Positions 17,531 through 26,096 of a DNA stretch of 48,089 bases are shown here, in pieces; position 1 is the first letter of the stretch; each line of letters starts with the position of its first letter. The notes beneath the pieces were generated by a model. That model was not told where the DNA came from. It worked only from the letters and a program-made list of their open reading frames with translations, and searched no databases. Source of the stretch: Streptomyces himastatinicus ATCC 53653 (GTDB lineage: Bacteria > Actinomycetota > Actinomycetes > Streptomycetales > Streptomycetaceae); assembly GCF_000158915.1 (NCBI RefSeq), contig NZ_GG657754.1, positions 3,083,110-3,131,198 on the forward strand. The letters run 5' to 3'. The translations under genes were made by a program, and so were the position numbers.

Positions 17531-18706
17531 ATGCCTTTCAAACGCCGACCCGCGCTCGCCTCGGCGGCCATCGCCGCGGTGCTGGCGCTCACCGCCACCG
17601 CGTGCGGATCGTCGGACGACTCGGCCGATGCCAAGGCGTCCGCATCGTCGGCGCAGCAGGGCGCGGACGACATCAAGCTGCCCGACAACATCAACGACAA
17701 GCTGAAGAACCTCGGCGTCGATCTGGACGAGTGGAAGAACGGCGCCTGGAACAAGTGGGACCGGGACGACTGGCTCCGCGAGGCGGGCGACTTCATCAAC
17801 CCGATCATCAAGGGGCTGTGGAAGCCGGACCGGATGCGGGATGCCCAGGAGCCGGAGGAGCAGGTCGACGACAGCGACATCGCTGACGACCAGGGTGTGA
17901 CCGACCCTGATCCGCAGCCGGTGAAGGCGCAGGAGGTCGACAGCCCGTACAGCTCCCGCGTTCCCTACGCGGGCAAGGTCTTCTTCGACGGCCCCGAGGG
18001 GTCGATGGTCTGCTCCGCGACCGTGGTCGAGGACCCCGCCCACCCCGGCAAGTCCAACATGGTCTGGACCGCGGGCCACTGCGTCCATGCGGGCAAGGGC
18101 GGCGGCTGGTACAAGAACCTGATGTTCGTGCCCTCGTACAACGACTCCGGCAAGTCGGCGGCCGAGCTGGAGAACGCCACCCGGGAAGAGCTCGCCCCCA
18201 AGGGCGTCTGGTGGGCCGACTGGGCGCAGACCTCCTCCCAGTGGATCGACAGCGGCGCGGCCACCGGTGGCAAGGGCGCACCGTACGACTTCGCGGTCAT
18301 GCACGTGAAGCCTGAGGTCAGCGGCGGCAAGTCGCTGGAGGAGACGGTCGGCGGCGCGCTGCCGGTCGACTTCAACGCACCGGCCGTGAAGTCCATCGAC
18401 GAGATCACGGCCACCGGCTACCCTGCGGCCCCGCCGTTCGACGGCCAGAAGATGAACCAGTGCGCCGACAAGTCGGGCAGGCTGTCGCTGGATGCCAAGC
18501 AGCCGACCATGTACCGCATCGGCTGCACGATGACCGCCGGTTCGTCCGGTGGCGGCTGGGTCGCGAACGGTGCGAACGGCAAGCCCTCACTGGTGTCCAA
18601 CACCTCGATAGGCCCGTCCAACGCCACCTGGCTGGCGGGCCCCCATCTGGGTCCCGAGGCCAAGGGCGTCTACAACGCGGTCAGCAAGAAGTTCGCGGGT
18701 CAGTAG
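17531..18706 (+). CDS. Secreted lipoprotein serine protease, trypsin/V8-like
   Basis: A protein of 391 residues. The signal peptide (FKRRPALASAAIAAVLALTA) ends in a lipobox TATAC-G, so C25 should be lipidated and the protein anchored outside the membrane. A charged Trp-rich region follows (about 50-105). The protease domain has H184 in WTAGHCVHAG, D254 in YDFAVMHVK and S340 in TMTAGSSGGGW, a complete catalytic triad of the chymotrypsin/V8 fold. I start at the ATG at 17531 (GGGGGAG upstream) rather than the GTG at 17495. It is transcribed away from the siderophore operon and ends at a strong terminator. Confidence 0.88.
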   Translation: MPFKRRPALASAAIAAVLALTATACGSSDDSADAKASASSAQQGADDIKLPDNINDKLKNLGVDLDEWKNGAWNKWDRDDWLREAGDFINPIIKGLWKPDRMRDAQEPEEQVDDSDIADDQGVTDPDPQPVKAQEVDSPYSSRVPYAGKVFFDGPEGSMVCSATVVEDPAHPGKSNMVWTAGHCVHAGKGGGWYKNLMFVPSYNDSGKSAAELENATREELAPKGVWWADWAQTSSQWIDSGAATGGKGAPYDFAVMHVKPEVSGGKSLEETVGGALPVDFNAPAVKSIDEITATGYPAAPPFDGQKMNQCADKSGRLSLDAKQPTMYRIGCTMTAGSSGGGWVANGANGKPSLVSNTSIGPSNATWLAGPHLGPEAKGVYNAVSKKFAGQ

Positions 18707-18724
18707 TCACCCGCGGTCAGCAGC

Positions 18725-18767
18725 GGCGAAGGCCCGCCCCCCGGAATGGAGGGGGCGGGCCTTCGCC
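18725..18767. terminator. Strong bidirectional terminator protease / hflX
   Basis: A perfect 17-bp inverted repeat, GGCGAAGGCCCGCCCCC and its complement, with a 9-nt loop (18742-18750). It lies between the convergent protease and hflX genes, 19 bp after the protease stop and 17 bp from the hflX stop. Confidence 0.9.
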
Positions 18768-18784
18768 GTGAGCCGTTCGGTGCT

Positions 18785-20287
18785 CTACTGCCGCGCACCT
18801 GCCGCGGCCGGTACGAACCGGCGCAGCTCGGCGGCCAGCTCCTCGTGCACCCGTGCCTTGAGCAGCGTGCCCTCCGGGGTGTGCTCCTCGGAGATCACCT
18901 CGCCGTCGGCGTGCGTACGCGAGACCAGCTTGCCCTCGGTGTACGGCACCAGTGCCTCGATCTCGACCTGCGGCCTGGGCAGCTCGTGATCGATCACCTC
19001 GAGCAGTTCGTCGATGCCCTGCCCGGAGCGGGCCGAGACGGCCATCGCGCTCCGCTCCATGCGCAGCAGCCGCTGTAGCACGAGCGGATCGGCCTTGTCC
19101 GCCTTGTTGATGACCACGATCTCGGGCACGTCGACGGCGCCCACGTCACGGATCACCTCGCGCACCGCGGCCAGCTGCTCCTCCGGCGCCGGATGCGAGC
19201 CGTCCACCACATGGAGGATCAGATCGGCGTCGCCGACCTCCTCCATGGTGGAACGGAACGCCTCGACCAGGTGGTGCGGCAGATGGCGGACGAAGCCGAC
19301 GGTGTCCGCCAGCGTGTACAGCCGCCCGCTGGGCGTCTCGGCCCGGCGCACGGTCGGGTCCAGGGTGGCGAACAGCGCGTTCTCCACCAGCACGCCCGCG
19401 CCGGTGAGCCGGTTGAGCAGCGAGGACTTGCCCGCGTTGGTGTATCCCGCGATGGCGACCGAGGGGACCTTGTGACGCCTGCGCTCCTGCCGCTTGATGT
19501 CACGGCCGGTCTTCATCTCGGCGATCTCGCGGCGCATCTTCGCCATCTTCTCGCGGATGCGGCGCCGGTCCGTCTCGATCTTGGTCTCACCGGGACCACG
19601 GGTGGCCATACCGCCGCCCGACGATCCGGAGCCACCGCCACCCATCTGCCGGGACAGCGACTGACCCCAGCCGCGCAGCCGCGGCAGCATGTACTGCATC
19701 TGCGCGAGCGAGACCTGGGCCTTGCCCTCGCGGGACTTGGCGTGCTGGGCGAAGATGTCGAGGATCAGGGCGGTGCGGTCGACCACCTTGACCTTGACGA
19801 CGTCCTCGAGATGGATCAGCTGGCCGGGGCTCAGCTCACCGTCGCACACGACGGTGTCGGCACCGGATTCGATCACGATCTCGCGCAGTTCCTCGGCCTT
19901 GCCGGAGCCGATGTACGTCGCGGGGTCCGGCTTGTTGCGGCGCTGGATGACGCCGTCGAGCACCACGGCGCCCGCGGTCTCCGCGAGCGCGGCCAGCTCG
20001 GCGAGGGAGTTGTCCGCGTCCTGCGCCGTGCCGGACGTCCAGACGCCGACCAGCACCACGCGCTCCAGGCGCAGCTGCCGGTACTCGACCTCGGTGACGT
20101 CCTCGAGCTCGGTGGAGAGTCCCGCCACGCGCCGCAGAGCGGCACGGTCCGAGCGGTCGTACTGGTCGCCGTCACGCTCCCCGTCGATCTCGTGACTCCA
20201 GGCGACGTCCTCTTCCATCAGGGCGTCGGCCCGAAGGCTCTCGGCGAGGCTCTGCCGGTCCTGCGGAAGGGAAGAGGAGTGGGTCAA
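18785..20287 (-). CDS. hflX: Ribosome-associated GTPase HflX
   Basis: A protein of 500 residues. The N-terminal HflX domain has NKPDPATYIGSGKAEELREI and the linker has the family motif GPGETKIETDRRRIREKM; a Gly/Ser-rich loop (about 215-226) precedes it. The GTPase motifs are GYTNAGKSS (281-289), DTVGFVRHLP and NKAD. HflX splits stalled or damaged ribosomes after stress. I place the start at the TTG at 20287, with AAGGA about 5 nt upstream, giving MTHSSSLPQDRQSLAESL; ATGs at 20311 and 20317 are in frame but have no ribosome binding site. The much longer open frame upstream is not coding. Confidence 0.95.
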   Translation of the reverse strand: MTHSSSLPQDRQSLAESLRADALMEEDVAWSHEIDGERDGDQYDRSDRAALRRVAGLSTELEDVTEVEYRQLRLERVVLVGVWTSGTAQDADNSLAELAALAETAGAVVLDGVIQRRNKPDPATYIGSGKAEELREIVIESGADTVVCDGELSPGQLIHLEDVVKVKVVDRTALILDIFAQHAKSREGKAQVSLAQMQYMLPRLRGWGQSLSRQMGGGGSGSSGGGMATRGPGETKIETDRRRIREKMAKMRREIAEMKTGRDIKRQERRRHKVPSVAIAGYTNAGKSSLLNRLTGAGVLVENALFATLDPTVRRAETPSGRLYTLADTVGFVRHLPHHLVEAFRSTMEEVGDADLILHVVDGSHPAPEEQLAAVREVIRDVGAVDVPEIVVINKADKADPLVLQRLLRMERSAMAVSARSGQGIDELLEVIDHELPRPQVEIEALVPYTEGKLVSRTHADGEVISEEHTPEGTLLKARVHEELAAELRRFVPAAAGARQ

Positions 20288-20406
20288 AGGAATCCTTACG
20301 TCGAGGGACATCGTCATTGTGGACAACGCACGACCGGCCCGTGGGATTCCCCACCGCTCCGGCCGCGACGCCGACCCCTCGATGGTCGCACGCGGCGGCG
20401 GGGCAG

Positions 20407-22050
20407 TCACTCGGGTTTCACGGTATGGCGCGCCGCCGAGCCGTGCGGGGCGGAGGAGGCCGCGGGCTTGGCCCCCGGCTTCGCGCCCGGCTTGGCCCCC
20501 GGCTTCGCGTCCGGCTTCGGGGTGGGCCTCCAGTCGGGGTGCCCGGGCATCTTCGGCGTCTTCTTGCCGTACAGCCAGGGGCGCAGGAAGCCGTTCAGAT
20601 CCTTGCCCGCCACCTCCGAGGCGAGCCGGACGAAGTCGGCGGTCGAGGCCACCCCGTCCCGGTGGCGGACCACCCACTGCCGCTCCAGCCGCTCGAAGTC
20701 CGCCCGGCCGATCCGCTCCCGCAGCGCGTACAGGACCAGGGCGCTGCCGTCGTAGACGATCGGGCGGAAGAGCCCGATCTGCTTGCCGGGTTCGGCGGGC
20801 CGGGGCGCGGCGGGCGGCCCTCCGGCGGCGCGCCAGGCGTCGGACTGCTCGTAGGCCAGCCGCATCCGGCGCTCCAGGCTCTCCTTGCCGTACTGCTCCG
20901 CGTACAGCGCCTCGTACCAGGTGGCATGGCCTTCGTTGAGCCACAGATCGGACCAGCGACGCGGGCTGACGCTGTCACCGAACCACTGGTGCGCCAGTTC
21001 GTGCAGCATGATCGACTCCACGTACCAGCGCGGGAACTCGTCGCCGGTGAAGAGGCCCCGTTCGAAGAGCGAGAGCGTCTGGGTCTCCAGCTCGAAGCCC
21101 GTGGTGGCGTGGGAGATCAGCACTCCGTAGTCCTCGAACGGGTACGGACCGACCTTCTTCTCCATCCAGCTCAGCTGCCCCGGAGTGCGCGCGAGCCACT
21201 TCGCGAGCTTCTTGCGGTCCGCGGCGGGCACCACGTCACGCACCGGCAGCCCGTGCGGGCCGGTGCGGTGGAGCACGGCGGACCGGCCGATGGAGACCTG
21301 GGCCAGCTCGGTGGCCATGGGGTGGGCGAGGCGGTACGACCAGGTGGTGCGCGCCCCCTCGCGGACGCGCCCGGCCGGAAGACCGCCAGCGACGACCGTG
21401 AGGTTCTTCGGCGCGGTGACCCGGAAGGTGAAGCGCGCCTTGTCGGACGGATGGTCGTTGCACGGGAAGACCCGGTGGGCGGCGTCGGCCTGATTGGCCA
21501 TGGCCAGTCCGTCCCGGGTGCGGACCCAGCCGCCGCTCGCGCCGTCCCCAGGGTCGCTGGTGTGCCGGACGGTGATCCGGAAGTCCGCGCCCCGCTCGAT
21601 CCTGGTGCGCGGGGTGATGACCAGGTCCTCGCCCGCGGTGGCGAACGCGGTGGGCGCGCCGTCGACCCGTACGGAGCGCACGGTGCCCTGGGTGAAGTCC
21701 AGGTTGAGGGTGCGTAATCCGGCGGTGGCACGGGCGTCGATGGTGGTGACGGCGTCCAGCGGCCGGTCCGCGCGGCGGTAGTCCAGGGCGATGTCGTACG
21801 CCGTGACGTCGTAGCCGGGGTTGCCGAGCCGCGGATAGAGCGGGTCACCGATGCCGAGCGGGCGCGGGCCCGCGGGGCTCACCGGCCCGGCGGCGGAGGA
21901 CGGGCCGACCGAGGCGAGAACGGCGGCCAGGGCGACGGCCACGAGGGCGGTCCTGCGGCGCCCCATCCGAGGAAGGGGACCGGCCATCCGCGGAAGGGGA
22001 CCGTCCGACCGCGGAAGGGGGCCGGGGCGGGGGCCCGGAGTTTGCGTCAT
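20407..22050 (-). CDS. Secreted M1 family metallopeptidase
   Basis: A protein of 547 residues. The zinc site is H350-E351-x-x-H354 (LHELAHQWFGD) with the distal ligand E373 (LWLNEGHA), the gluzincin arrangement of M1 aminopeptidases. The usual GAMEN exopeptidase motif is replaced by TTGFELETQ, so substrate preference may differ. A Sec signal is seen at about 29-54 (MGRRRTALVAVALAAVLA), preceded by three 7-residue repeats GPLPR-x-x encoded by 21-bp DNA repeats. The C-terminus is a Pro/Lys/Ala/Gly tail with repeated KPGA. The gene is 66 nt after the RelA/SpoT homologue gene on the same strand. The start could be one of the later ATGs, but only that at 22050 has a TAAGG nearby. Confidence 0.88.
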   Translation of the reverse strand: MTQTPGPRPGPLPRSDGPLPRMAGPLPRMGRRRTALVAVALAAVLASVGPSSAAGPVSPAGPRPLGIGDPLYPRLGNPGYDVTAYDIALDYRRADRPLDAVTTIDARATAGLRTLNLDFTQGTVRSVRVDGAPTAFATAGEDLVITPRTRIERGADFRITVRHTSDPGDGASGGWVRTRDGLAMANQADAAHRVFPCNDHPSDKARFTFRVTAPKNLTVVAGGLPAGRVREGARTTWSYRLAHPMATELAQVSIGRSAVLHRTGPHGLPVRDVVPAADRKKLAKWLARTPGQLSWMEKKVGPYPFEDYGVLISHATTGFELETQTLSLFERGLFTGDEFPRWYVESIMLHELAHQWFGDSVSPRRWSDLWLNEGHATWYEALYAEQYGKESLERRMRLAYEQSDAWRAAGGPPAAPRPAEPGKQIGLFRPIVYDGSALVLYALRERIGRADFERLERQWVVRHRDGVASTADFVRLASEVAGKDLNGFLRPWLYGKKTPKMPGHPDWRPTPKPDAKPGAKPGAKPGAKPAASSAPHGSAARHTVKPE

Positions 22051-22116
22051 GCCTTACGGCTATCAGCGCCCGGACGGGGGCGCATTCCCACCCGGGCCCG
22101 ATCCACCCGAAGGAGT

Positions 22117-24363
22117 TCAGGAACGGGCGGTCGCCACCCGTCGGCCCTCCCTGGTCACGTCGTAGACGCCGGGGACGTCGCGCATGGCCCGCATCAGCGT
22201 CGGCAGTCGGCCCGCGTCGGACAGCTGGAGCGTGTACGTATGACGAACCCGCTGCTCACGCGGCGGTTCGACGGCGGCGGCGACCACCTCGGCGCCCTCC
22301 GCGGCGATGGCCTCGGTGAGGTCCGCGAGCAGATGGGGCCTGCTGAACGCCTCCGCGAAGAGGGTGACCCGGTAGTCGCCCCCGTCCCCGTCGTCCTCCT
22401 CCGACCAGCGCACCCCCACTCGGGTCCGCCCGGCGGCGGTCATCCGCGCCACGGCGGGGCACCGCTCGCGGTGGACGGTGACGGCGCCGCCGCGCACCGC
22501 GAAGCCGGTGATGGCGTCGGGCGGTACGGGGGTGCAGCACCGGGCCAGCCGTACGATCACACCGGGCAGGTCGACGACGATGCCCGCCTCGGGGCGGCCC
22601 GCGGGGGCCACGGGGAGCACGTCCCCGGCGTCTTCCCCGGCGTCCTCCTCGGCCTCTTCCAGGTCGGCCCCATCCGGATCGATACCGTCCGGATCGATCC
22701 CTTCCAGCTCGGCCTCTTCCGGCTCCACGGGGGCGTGCAGATGCTCGGCGCCGGGCGCCTCGCCCTGCGGCGGCTCGTGCGCCGGGTCGGCCGGGTGGGC
22801 GGCCAGCCAGCGGTTGATGGCGATGCGCGCGGCCGGGGTACGGGCGTGGTCGAGCCATTCCGGCGAGGGCCCGGACGAGGCCGCGTCCCCCGTCATCAGC
22901 AGCTGGAGCGTGTCCCCGTCGCACAGCACGGTGCTGAGCGTCGCGATCCGCCCGTTGACCCTGGCCCCGATGCAGGAGTGGGCGTCCTCGCCGTACTGGG
23001 CGTACGCGGCGTCCACACAGCTCGCGCCCGCGGGCAGGCCCAGGGTGCCGCCGTCGGACCGGAAGACCGTGATCTCCCGGTCCTGGGCGAGGTCGTCGCG
23101 CAGCGCGGTCCAGAAGATGTCGGGGTCGGGGGTGGCGCTCTGCCATTCGAGCAGCCGGGACAGCCAGCCGGGACGGGTCGGGTCGGCCCGCTCGCCCTCG
23201 GGCGCGGCGGCCGCCTCGGTCGGGGCGTACGGATTGCCGAGGGCGATCACCCCGGCCTCGGCGACCCGGTGCATCTGGTGCGTGCGGATGAGGACTTCGG
23301 CGACCTCGCCGCTGCGCCCGGCCACGGCCGTGTGCAGCGACTGGTAGAGGTTGAACTTGGGGACGGCGATGAAGTCCTTGAACTCCGAGATCACCGGGGT
23401 GAAACAGGTGTGCAGCTCGCCTAGGACCGCGTAACAGTCAGCGTCGTCGGCGACGAGGACCAGAAGCCGCCCGAGGTCGGATCCGGTCAGCTCGCCGCGC
23501 TTGATCCCGACACGGTGGACGGAGACGAAGTGCCGCGGGCGGACCAGGACTTCGGCGGTGATGCCCGCCTCCTGGAGCACGGCCCGTACGTCCCCGGCGG
23601 CGCGGGCGAGCGGGTCGGGCCGGTCCGCATGGGACTGGAGCAGCTCCCGGGTGCGGGCGTACTCCTCGGGGTGGAGGATCGCGAAGACCAGGTCCTCCAG
23701 CTCGGTCTTGAGCGCCTGCACGCCGAGCCGTTCGGCCAGCGGGATCAGTACGTCGCGGGTGACCTTGGCGATGCGGGCCTGTTTCTCGGGGCGCATCACG
23801 CCGAGGGTGCGCATGTTGTGCAGCCGGTCGGCGAGCTTGATCGACATCACCCGGACGTCGTTGCCGGTGGCGACGAGCATCTTGCGGAACGTCTCGGGCT
23901 CGGCCGCCGCCCCGTAGTCGACCTTCTCCAACTTGGTGACGCCGTCGACGAGATAGCGCACCTCCTCGCCGAACTCCTCCCCCACCTGGTCGAGCGTCAC
24001 CTCGGTGTCCTCGACCGTGTCGTGGAGCAGGGACGCCGTCAACGTGGTGGTCTCGGCGCCCAGTTCGGCGAGGATGAGCGTGACGGCCAGCGGATGGGTG
24101 ATGTACGGCTCACCGCTCTTGCGCATCTGACCGCGGTGGGATGACTCGGCGAGGACGTACGCCTTGCGCAGCACGTCCAGATCCGCGCCCGGGTGGTACG
24201 CGCGGTGCACCTTCGCGACGTGTTCGATCGCGTCCGGCAGCCGGTCCCGGGATGCCGGTCCCTGCAGCGCGGCCCGGCCGAATCTGCGGATATTGCGCAG
24301 ATCGATACGGGGGAGGCCGCGCCTGCGGCCGAGAGCGGCTTGATCTGGGGCCTCTGCGCTCAT
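22117..24363 (-). CDS. rshA: RelA/SpoT homologue (RshA-like) (p)ppGpp synthetase/hydrolase
   Basis: A protein of 748 residues. The HD hydrolase domain has H114-D115 in SLLHDTVEDT and KLADRLHNMRTLG. The synthetase domain has D296 in TGSDLGRLL, KFNLYQSLHTAV and EVLIRTHQMH, but the usual RxKxxxS nucleotide loop reads R275-P-R277-H-F-V-S and EIQIRT reads EVLIRT, so it diverges from classic RelA. TGS (about 430-490), the zinc-finger CC pair (609-610) and ACT domains follow. A very acidic insert (about 547-581, with the repeat IDPDG) separates TGS and CC domains. The ATG at 24363 has GGAGG 5 nt upstream. From position and divergence this corresponds to rshA, the second homologue of S. coelicolor, rather than relA. 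Confidence 0.9.
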   Translation of the reverse strand: MSAEAPDQAALGRRRGLPRIDLRNIRRFGRAALQGPASRDRLPDAIEHVAKVHRAYHPGADLDVLRKAYVLAESSHRGQMRKSGEPYITHPLAVTLILAELGAETTTLTASLLHDTVEDTEVTLDQVGEEFGEEVRYLVDGVTKLEKVDYGAAAEPETFRKMLVATGNDVRVMSIKLADRLHNMRTLGVMRPEKQARIAKVTRDVLIPLAERLGVQALKTELEDLVFAILHPEEYARTRELLQSHADRPDPLARAAGDVRAVLQEAGITAEVLVRPRHFVSVHRVGIKRGELTGSDLGRLLVLVADDADCYAVLGELHTCFTPVISEFKDFIAVPKFNLYQSLHTAVAGRSGEVAEVLIRTHQMHRVAEAGVIALGNPYAPTEAAAAPEGERADPTRPGWLSRLLEWQSATPDPDIFWTALRDDLAQDREITVFRSDGGTLGLPAGASCVDAAYAQYGEDAHSCIGARVNGRIATLSTVLCDGDTLQLLMTGDAASSGPSPEWLDHARTPAARIAINRWLAAHPADPAHEPPQGEAPGAEHLHAPVEPEEAELEGIDPDGIDPDGADLEEAEEDAGEDAGDVLPVAPAGRPEAGIVVDLPGVIVRLARCCTPVPPDAITGFAVRGGAVTVHRERCPAVARMTAAGRTRVGVRWSEEDDGDGGDYRVTLFAEAFSRPHLLADLTEAIAAEGAEVVAAAVEPPREQRVRHTYTLQLSDAGRLPTLMRAMRDVPGVYDVTREGRRVATARS

Positions 24364-24499
24364 GGGCACCTCCGGCGGCGTCGAGCGTCAACCGGCGTGG
24401 GCACTCCCCCGGGGCCGGTGCTTGATGCTATCGAGCCCACCACGCACGGCCGACCGGCTCTCGCCCAGAGTGAAACGGATCACCCATGAGAGGGACGAG

Positions 24500-25411
24500 T
24501 CAGTCGAGCACCGCGTCCAGCCATACGGGATCCAGCTCCCCCTCGGCGACGATCACGGCAGGGCCCGTCATCTCCACCGTACCGTCAGGCTGCTCGCTGA
24601 TCACAAGTCGCCCACCCGGTACGTCCACCGTGTATGTGACGGGGCGCCCGGTGACCGCCGGATCGGCGCCGTCGCGGCGCGCGGCGGCCACCATGACGGC
24701 GCAGGCGCCGGTGCCGCAGGAACGGGTTTCGCCGGAGCCGCGCTCGTGCACGCGCATCGCGACGTGCTGCGGGCCGCGGTCGACGACGAACTCGACGTTG
24801 GTGCCGTCCGGGTACGCGGAGGCGGGGTGGACGGCGGGAGCCGTGAACAGGTTCCCGGCCTGGTCGAGGTCGTCGACGAAGGCGACCGCGTGCGGGTTGC
24901 CCATGTTGATGTTGCGAGCGGACCAGGTCCGGTCGCCGACCTCGACGGTGACATCGCCGTCGGGGCCGGGCTCGGGCAGTACGGCCTTGCCCATGCCGAC
25001 GGTGACCGCGCCGCTGTCCGGGGCGCCCTCCGGGGCGGCCTTGGCGATGTGGATGTGCCGCAGCCCGGCCCGGGTCGCGATCGTCAGATCGCCCTCCTCG
25101 GCGAGCCCCGCCCGCTGGAGGTACCGGGCGAATACCCGAACGCCGTTCCCGCACATCTCGGCGATGCTGCCGTCGCTGTTGCGGTAGTCCATGAACCACT
25201 CGGCCTCGGCGGCCATGCCCCGCGCCTCGGGGTGCGCCGACGACCGTACGACGCGGATCAGCCCGTCGCCGCCGACACCGGCGCGGCGGTCGCAGATCCG
25301 GGCGACGGCGGCCGCGGACAGCTCCAGCCGACCGTCCAGGTCCGGGACGATGACGAAGTCGTTCTCAGTGCCGTGGCCCTTCAGGAACCGCAGCCGGGGC
25401 GCGTTGCTCAT
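24500..25411 (-). CDS. dapF: Diaminopimelate epimerase
   Basis: A protein of 303 residues that interconverts LL- and meso-diaminopimelate for peptidoglycan and lysine. The two catalytic cysteines are C87 in AEMCGNGVRVF and C232 in ETRSCGTGACAV, each in the conserved family motif. The N-terminal KGHGTENDFV is also typical (usually KxHGxGNDF; here T-E replaces one Gly). The ATG at 25411 is preceded by GAGGG almost without spacer. It follows miaA and a small membrane protein gene, the usual Streptomyces order. Confidence 0.96.
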   Translation of the reverse strand: MSNAPRLRFLKGHGTENDFVIVPDLDGRLELSAAAVARICDRRAGVGGDGLIRVVRSSAHPEARGMAAEAEWFMDYRNSDGSIAEMCGNGVRVFARYLQRAGLAEEGDLTIATRAGLRHIHIAKAAPEGAPDSGAVTVGMGKAVLPEPGPDGDVTVEVGDRTWSARNINMGNPHAVAFVDDLDQAGNLFTAPAVHPASAYPDGTNVEFVVDRGPQHVAMRVHERGSGETRSCGTGACAVMVAAARRDGADPAVTGRPVTYTVDVPGGRLVISEQPDGTVEMTGPAVIVAEGELDPVWLDAVLD

Positions 25412-25478
25412 CCCTCGATCCTACGGGGCGCCTCGCGGGCCGTCGCCCTGGCCGGACAGGCCCCGGAGCGCGCCAGCC

Positions 25479-25988
25479 CTAGCGCAGGCGGGCCACGCGC
25501 CAGAAGGTGAGGGTCGCGAGCAGCACCACGATCACCACGTAGAGCACCACGAAGCGCCAGTCGGGGCGGCGGCCGGACCCACGGGGCGGCAGGCCGGGCC
25601 AGGTGTAGCCCACCCGGCGGGCGGCCATCAGGCCCCAGCCCGCCGCGCAGCAGCTGAGCAGCAGGCCCAGCATCGCCACGACCGCGCCGCCGTCGCCGAA
25701 CTCGAAGGCGAGCGGGAAGGCGAACATCAGCGAGCCGAGGATGGCGAGGCCGACGATCGGCGCGATCTGCCAGATCCGCAGGCGACGCGGCGGGCGCAGC
25801 TCGCGGAAGGACTCCCCGGAGCCCGATCCGCCCGGCTCACCCGGCTCGCCCGCCTCGTCGAGATCCGGGCCGCCCAGCTCGGGCAGCGCGGGGACCTCGT
25901 CGGGGCCGTCCGGGGTCAGCGGCCCGTGGTCGCCCTGCGGCGAGTCCCGCGCTGCTTGCTGCGATGCGTTGCGAGGGCCGGCCTCCAT
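25479..25988 (-). CDS. Small membrane protein of unknown function
   Basis: About 169 residues. The first 75 are hydrophilic, rich in Gly, Pro, Glu and Asp. Then come hydrophobic helices at roughly IWQIAPIVGLAILGSLMFAF, AVVAMLGLLLSCCAAGWGLM and a C-terminal VVLYVVIVVLLATLTFW, so two to three membrane spans. I start at the ATG at 25988 (GGAGGG 9 nt upstream); the GTG at 25994 or the ATG at 26024 are possible. It lies between miaA and dapF, a conserved position. No family function can be named. Confidence 0.75.
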   Translation of the reverse strand: MEAGPRNASQQAARDSPQGDHGPLTPDGPDEVPALPELGGPDLDEAGEPGEPGGSGSGESFRELRPPRRLRIWQIAPIVGLAILGSLMFAFPLAFEFGDGGAVVAMLGLLLSCCAAGWGLMAARRVGYTWPGLPPRGSGRRPDWRFVVLYVVIVVLLATLTFWRVARLR

Positions 25989-26037
25989 CGCCACACGCCC
26001 TCCCCACTCCAGACACCACGGCACGATCGGAGCTTGA

Positions 26038-26091
26038 TGATGGCATGCTCGCGGGGGCCTCCATGACGAGCGGAGCGTCCCGATGCCATCA
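26038..26091 (-). terminator. Large inverted repeat after miaA
   Basis: TGATGGCAT (26038-26046) and ATGCCATCA (26083-26091) form a perfect 9-bp stem. Inside it GCTCG and CGAGC form a second stem. It starts 5 nt after the miaA stop and would act as a terminator or RNA-stabilising hairpin. There is no U run. Confidence 0.5.
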
Positions 26092-26096
26092 CGTGA

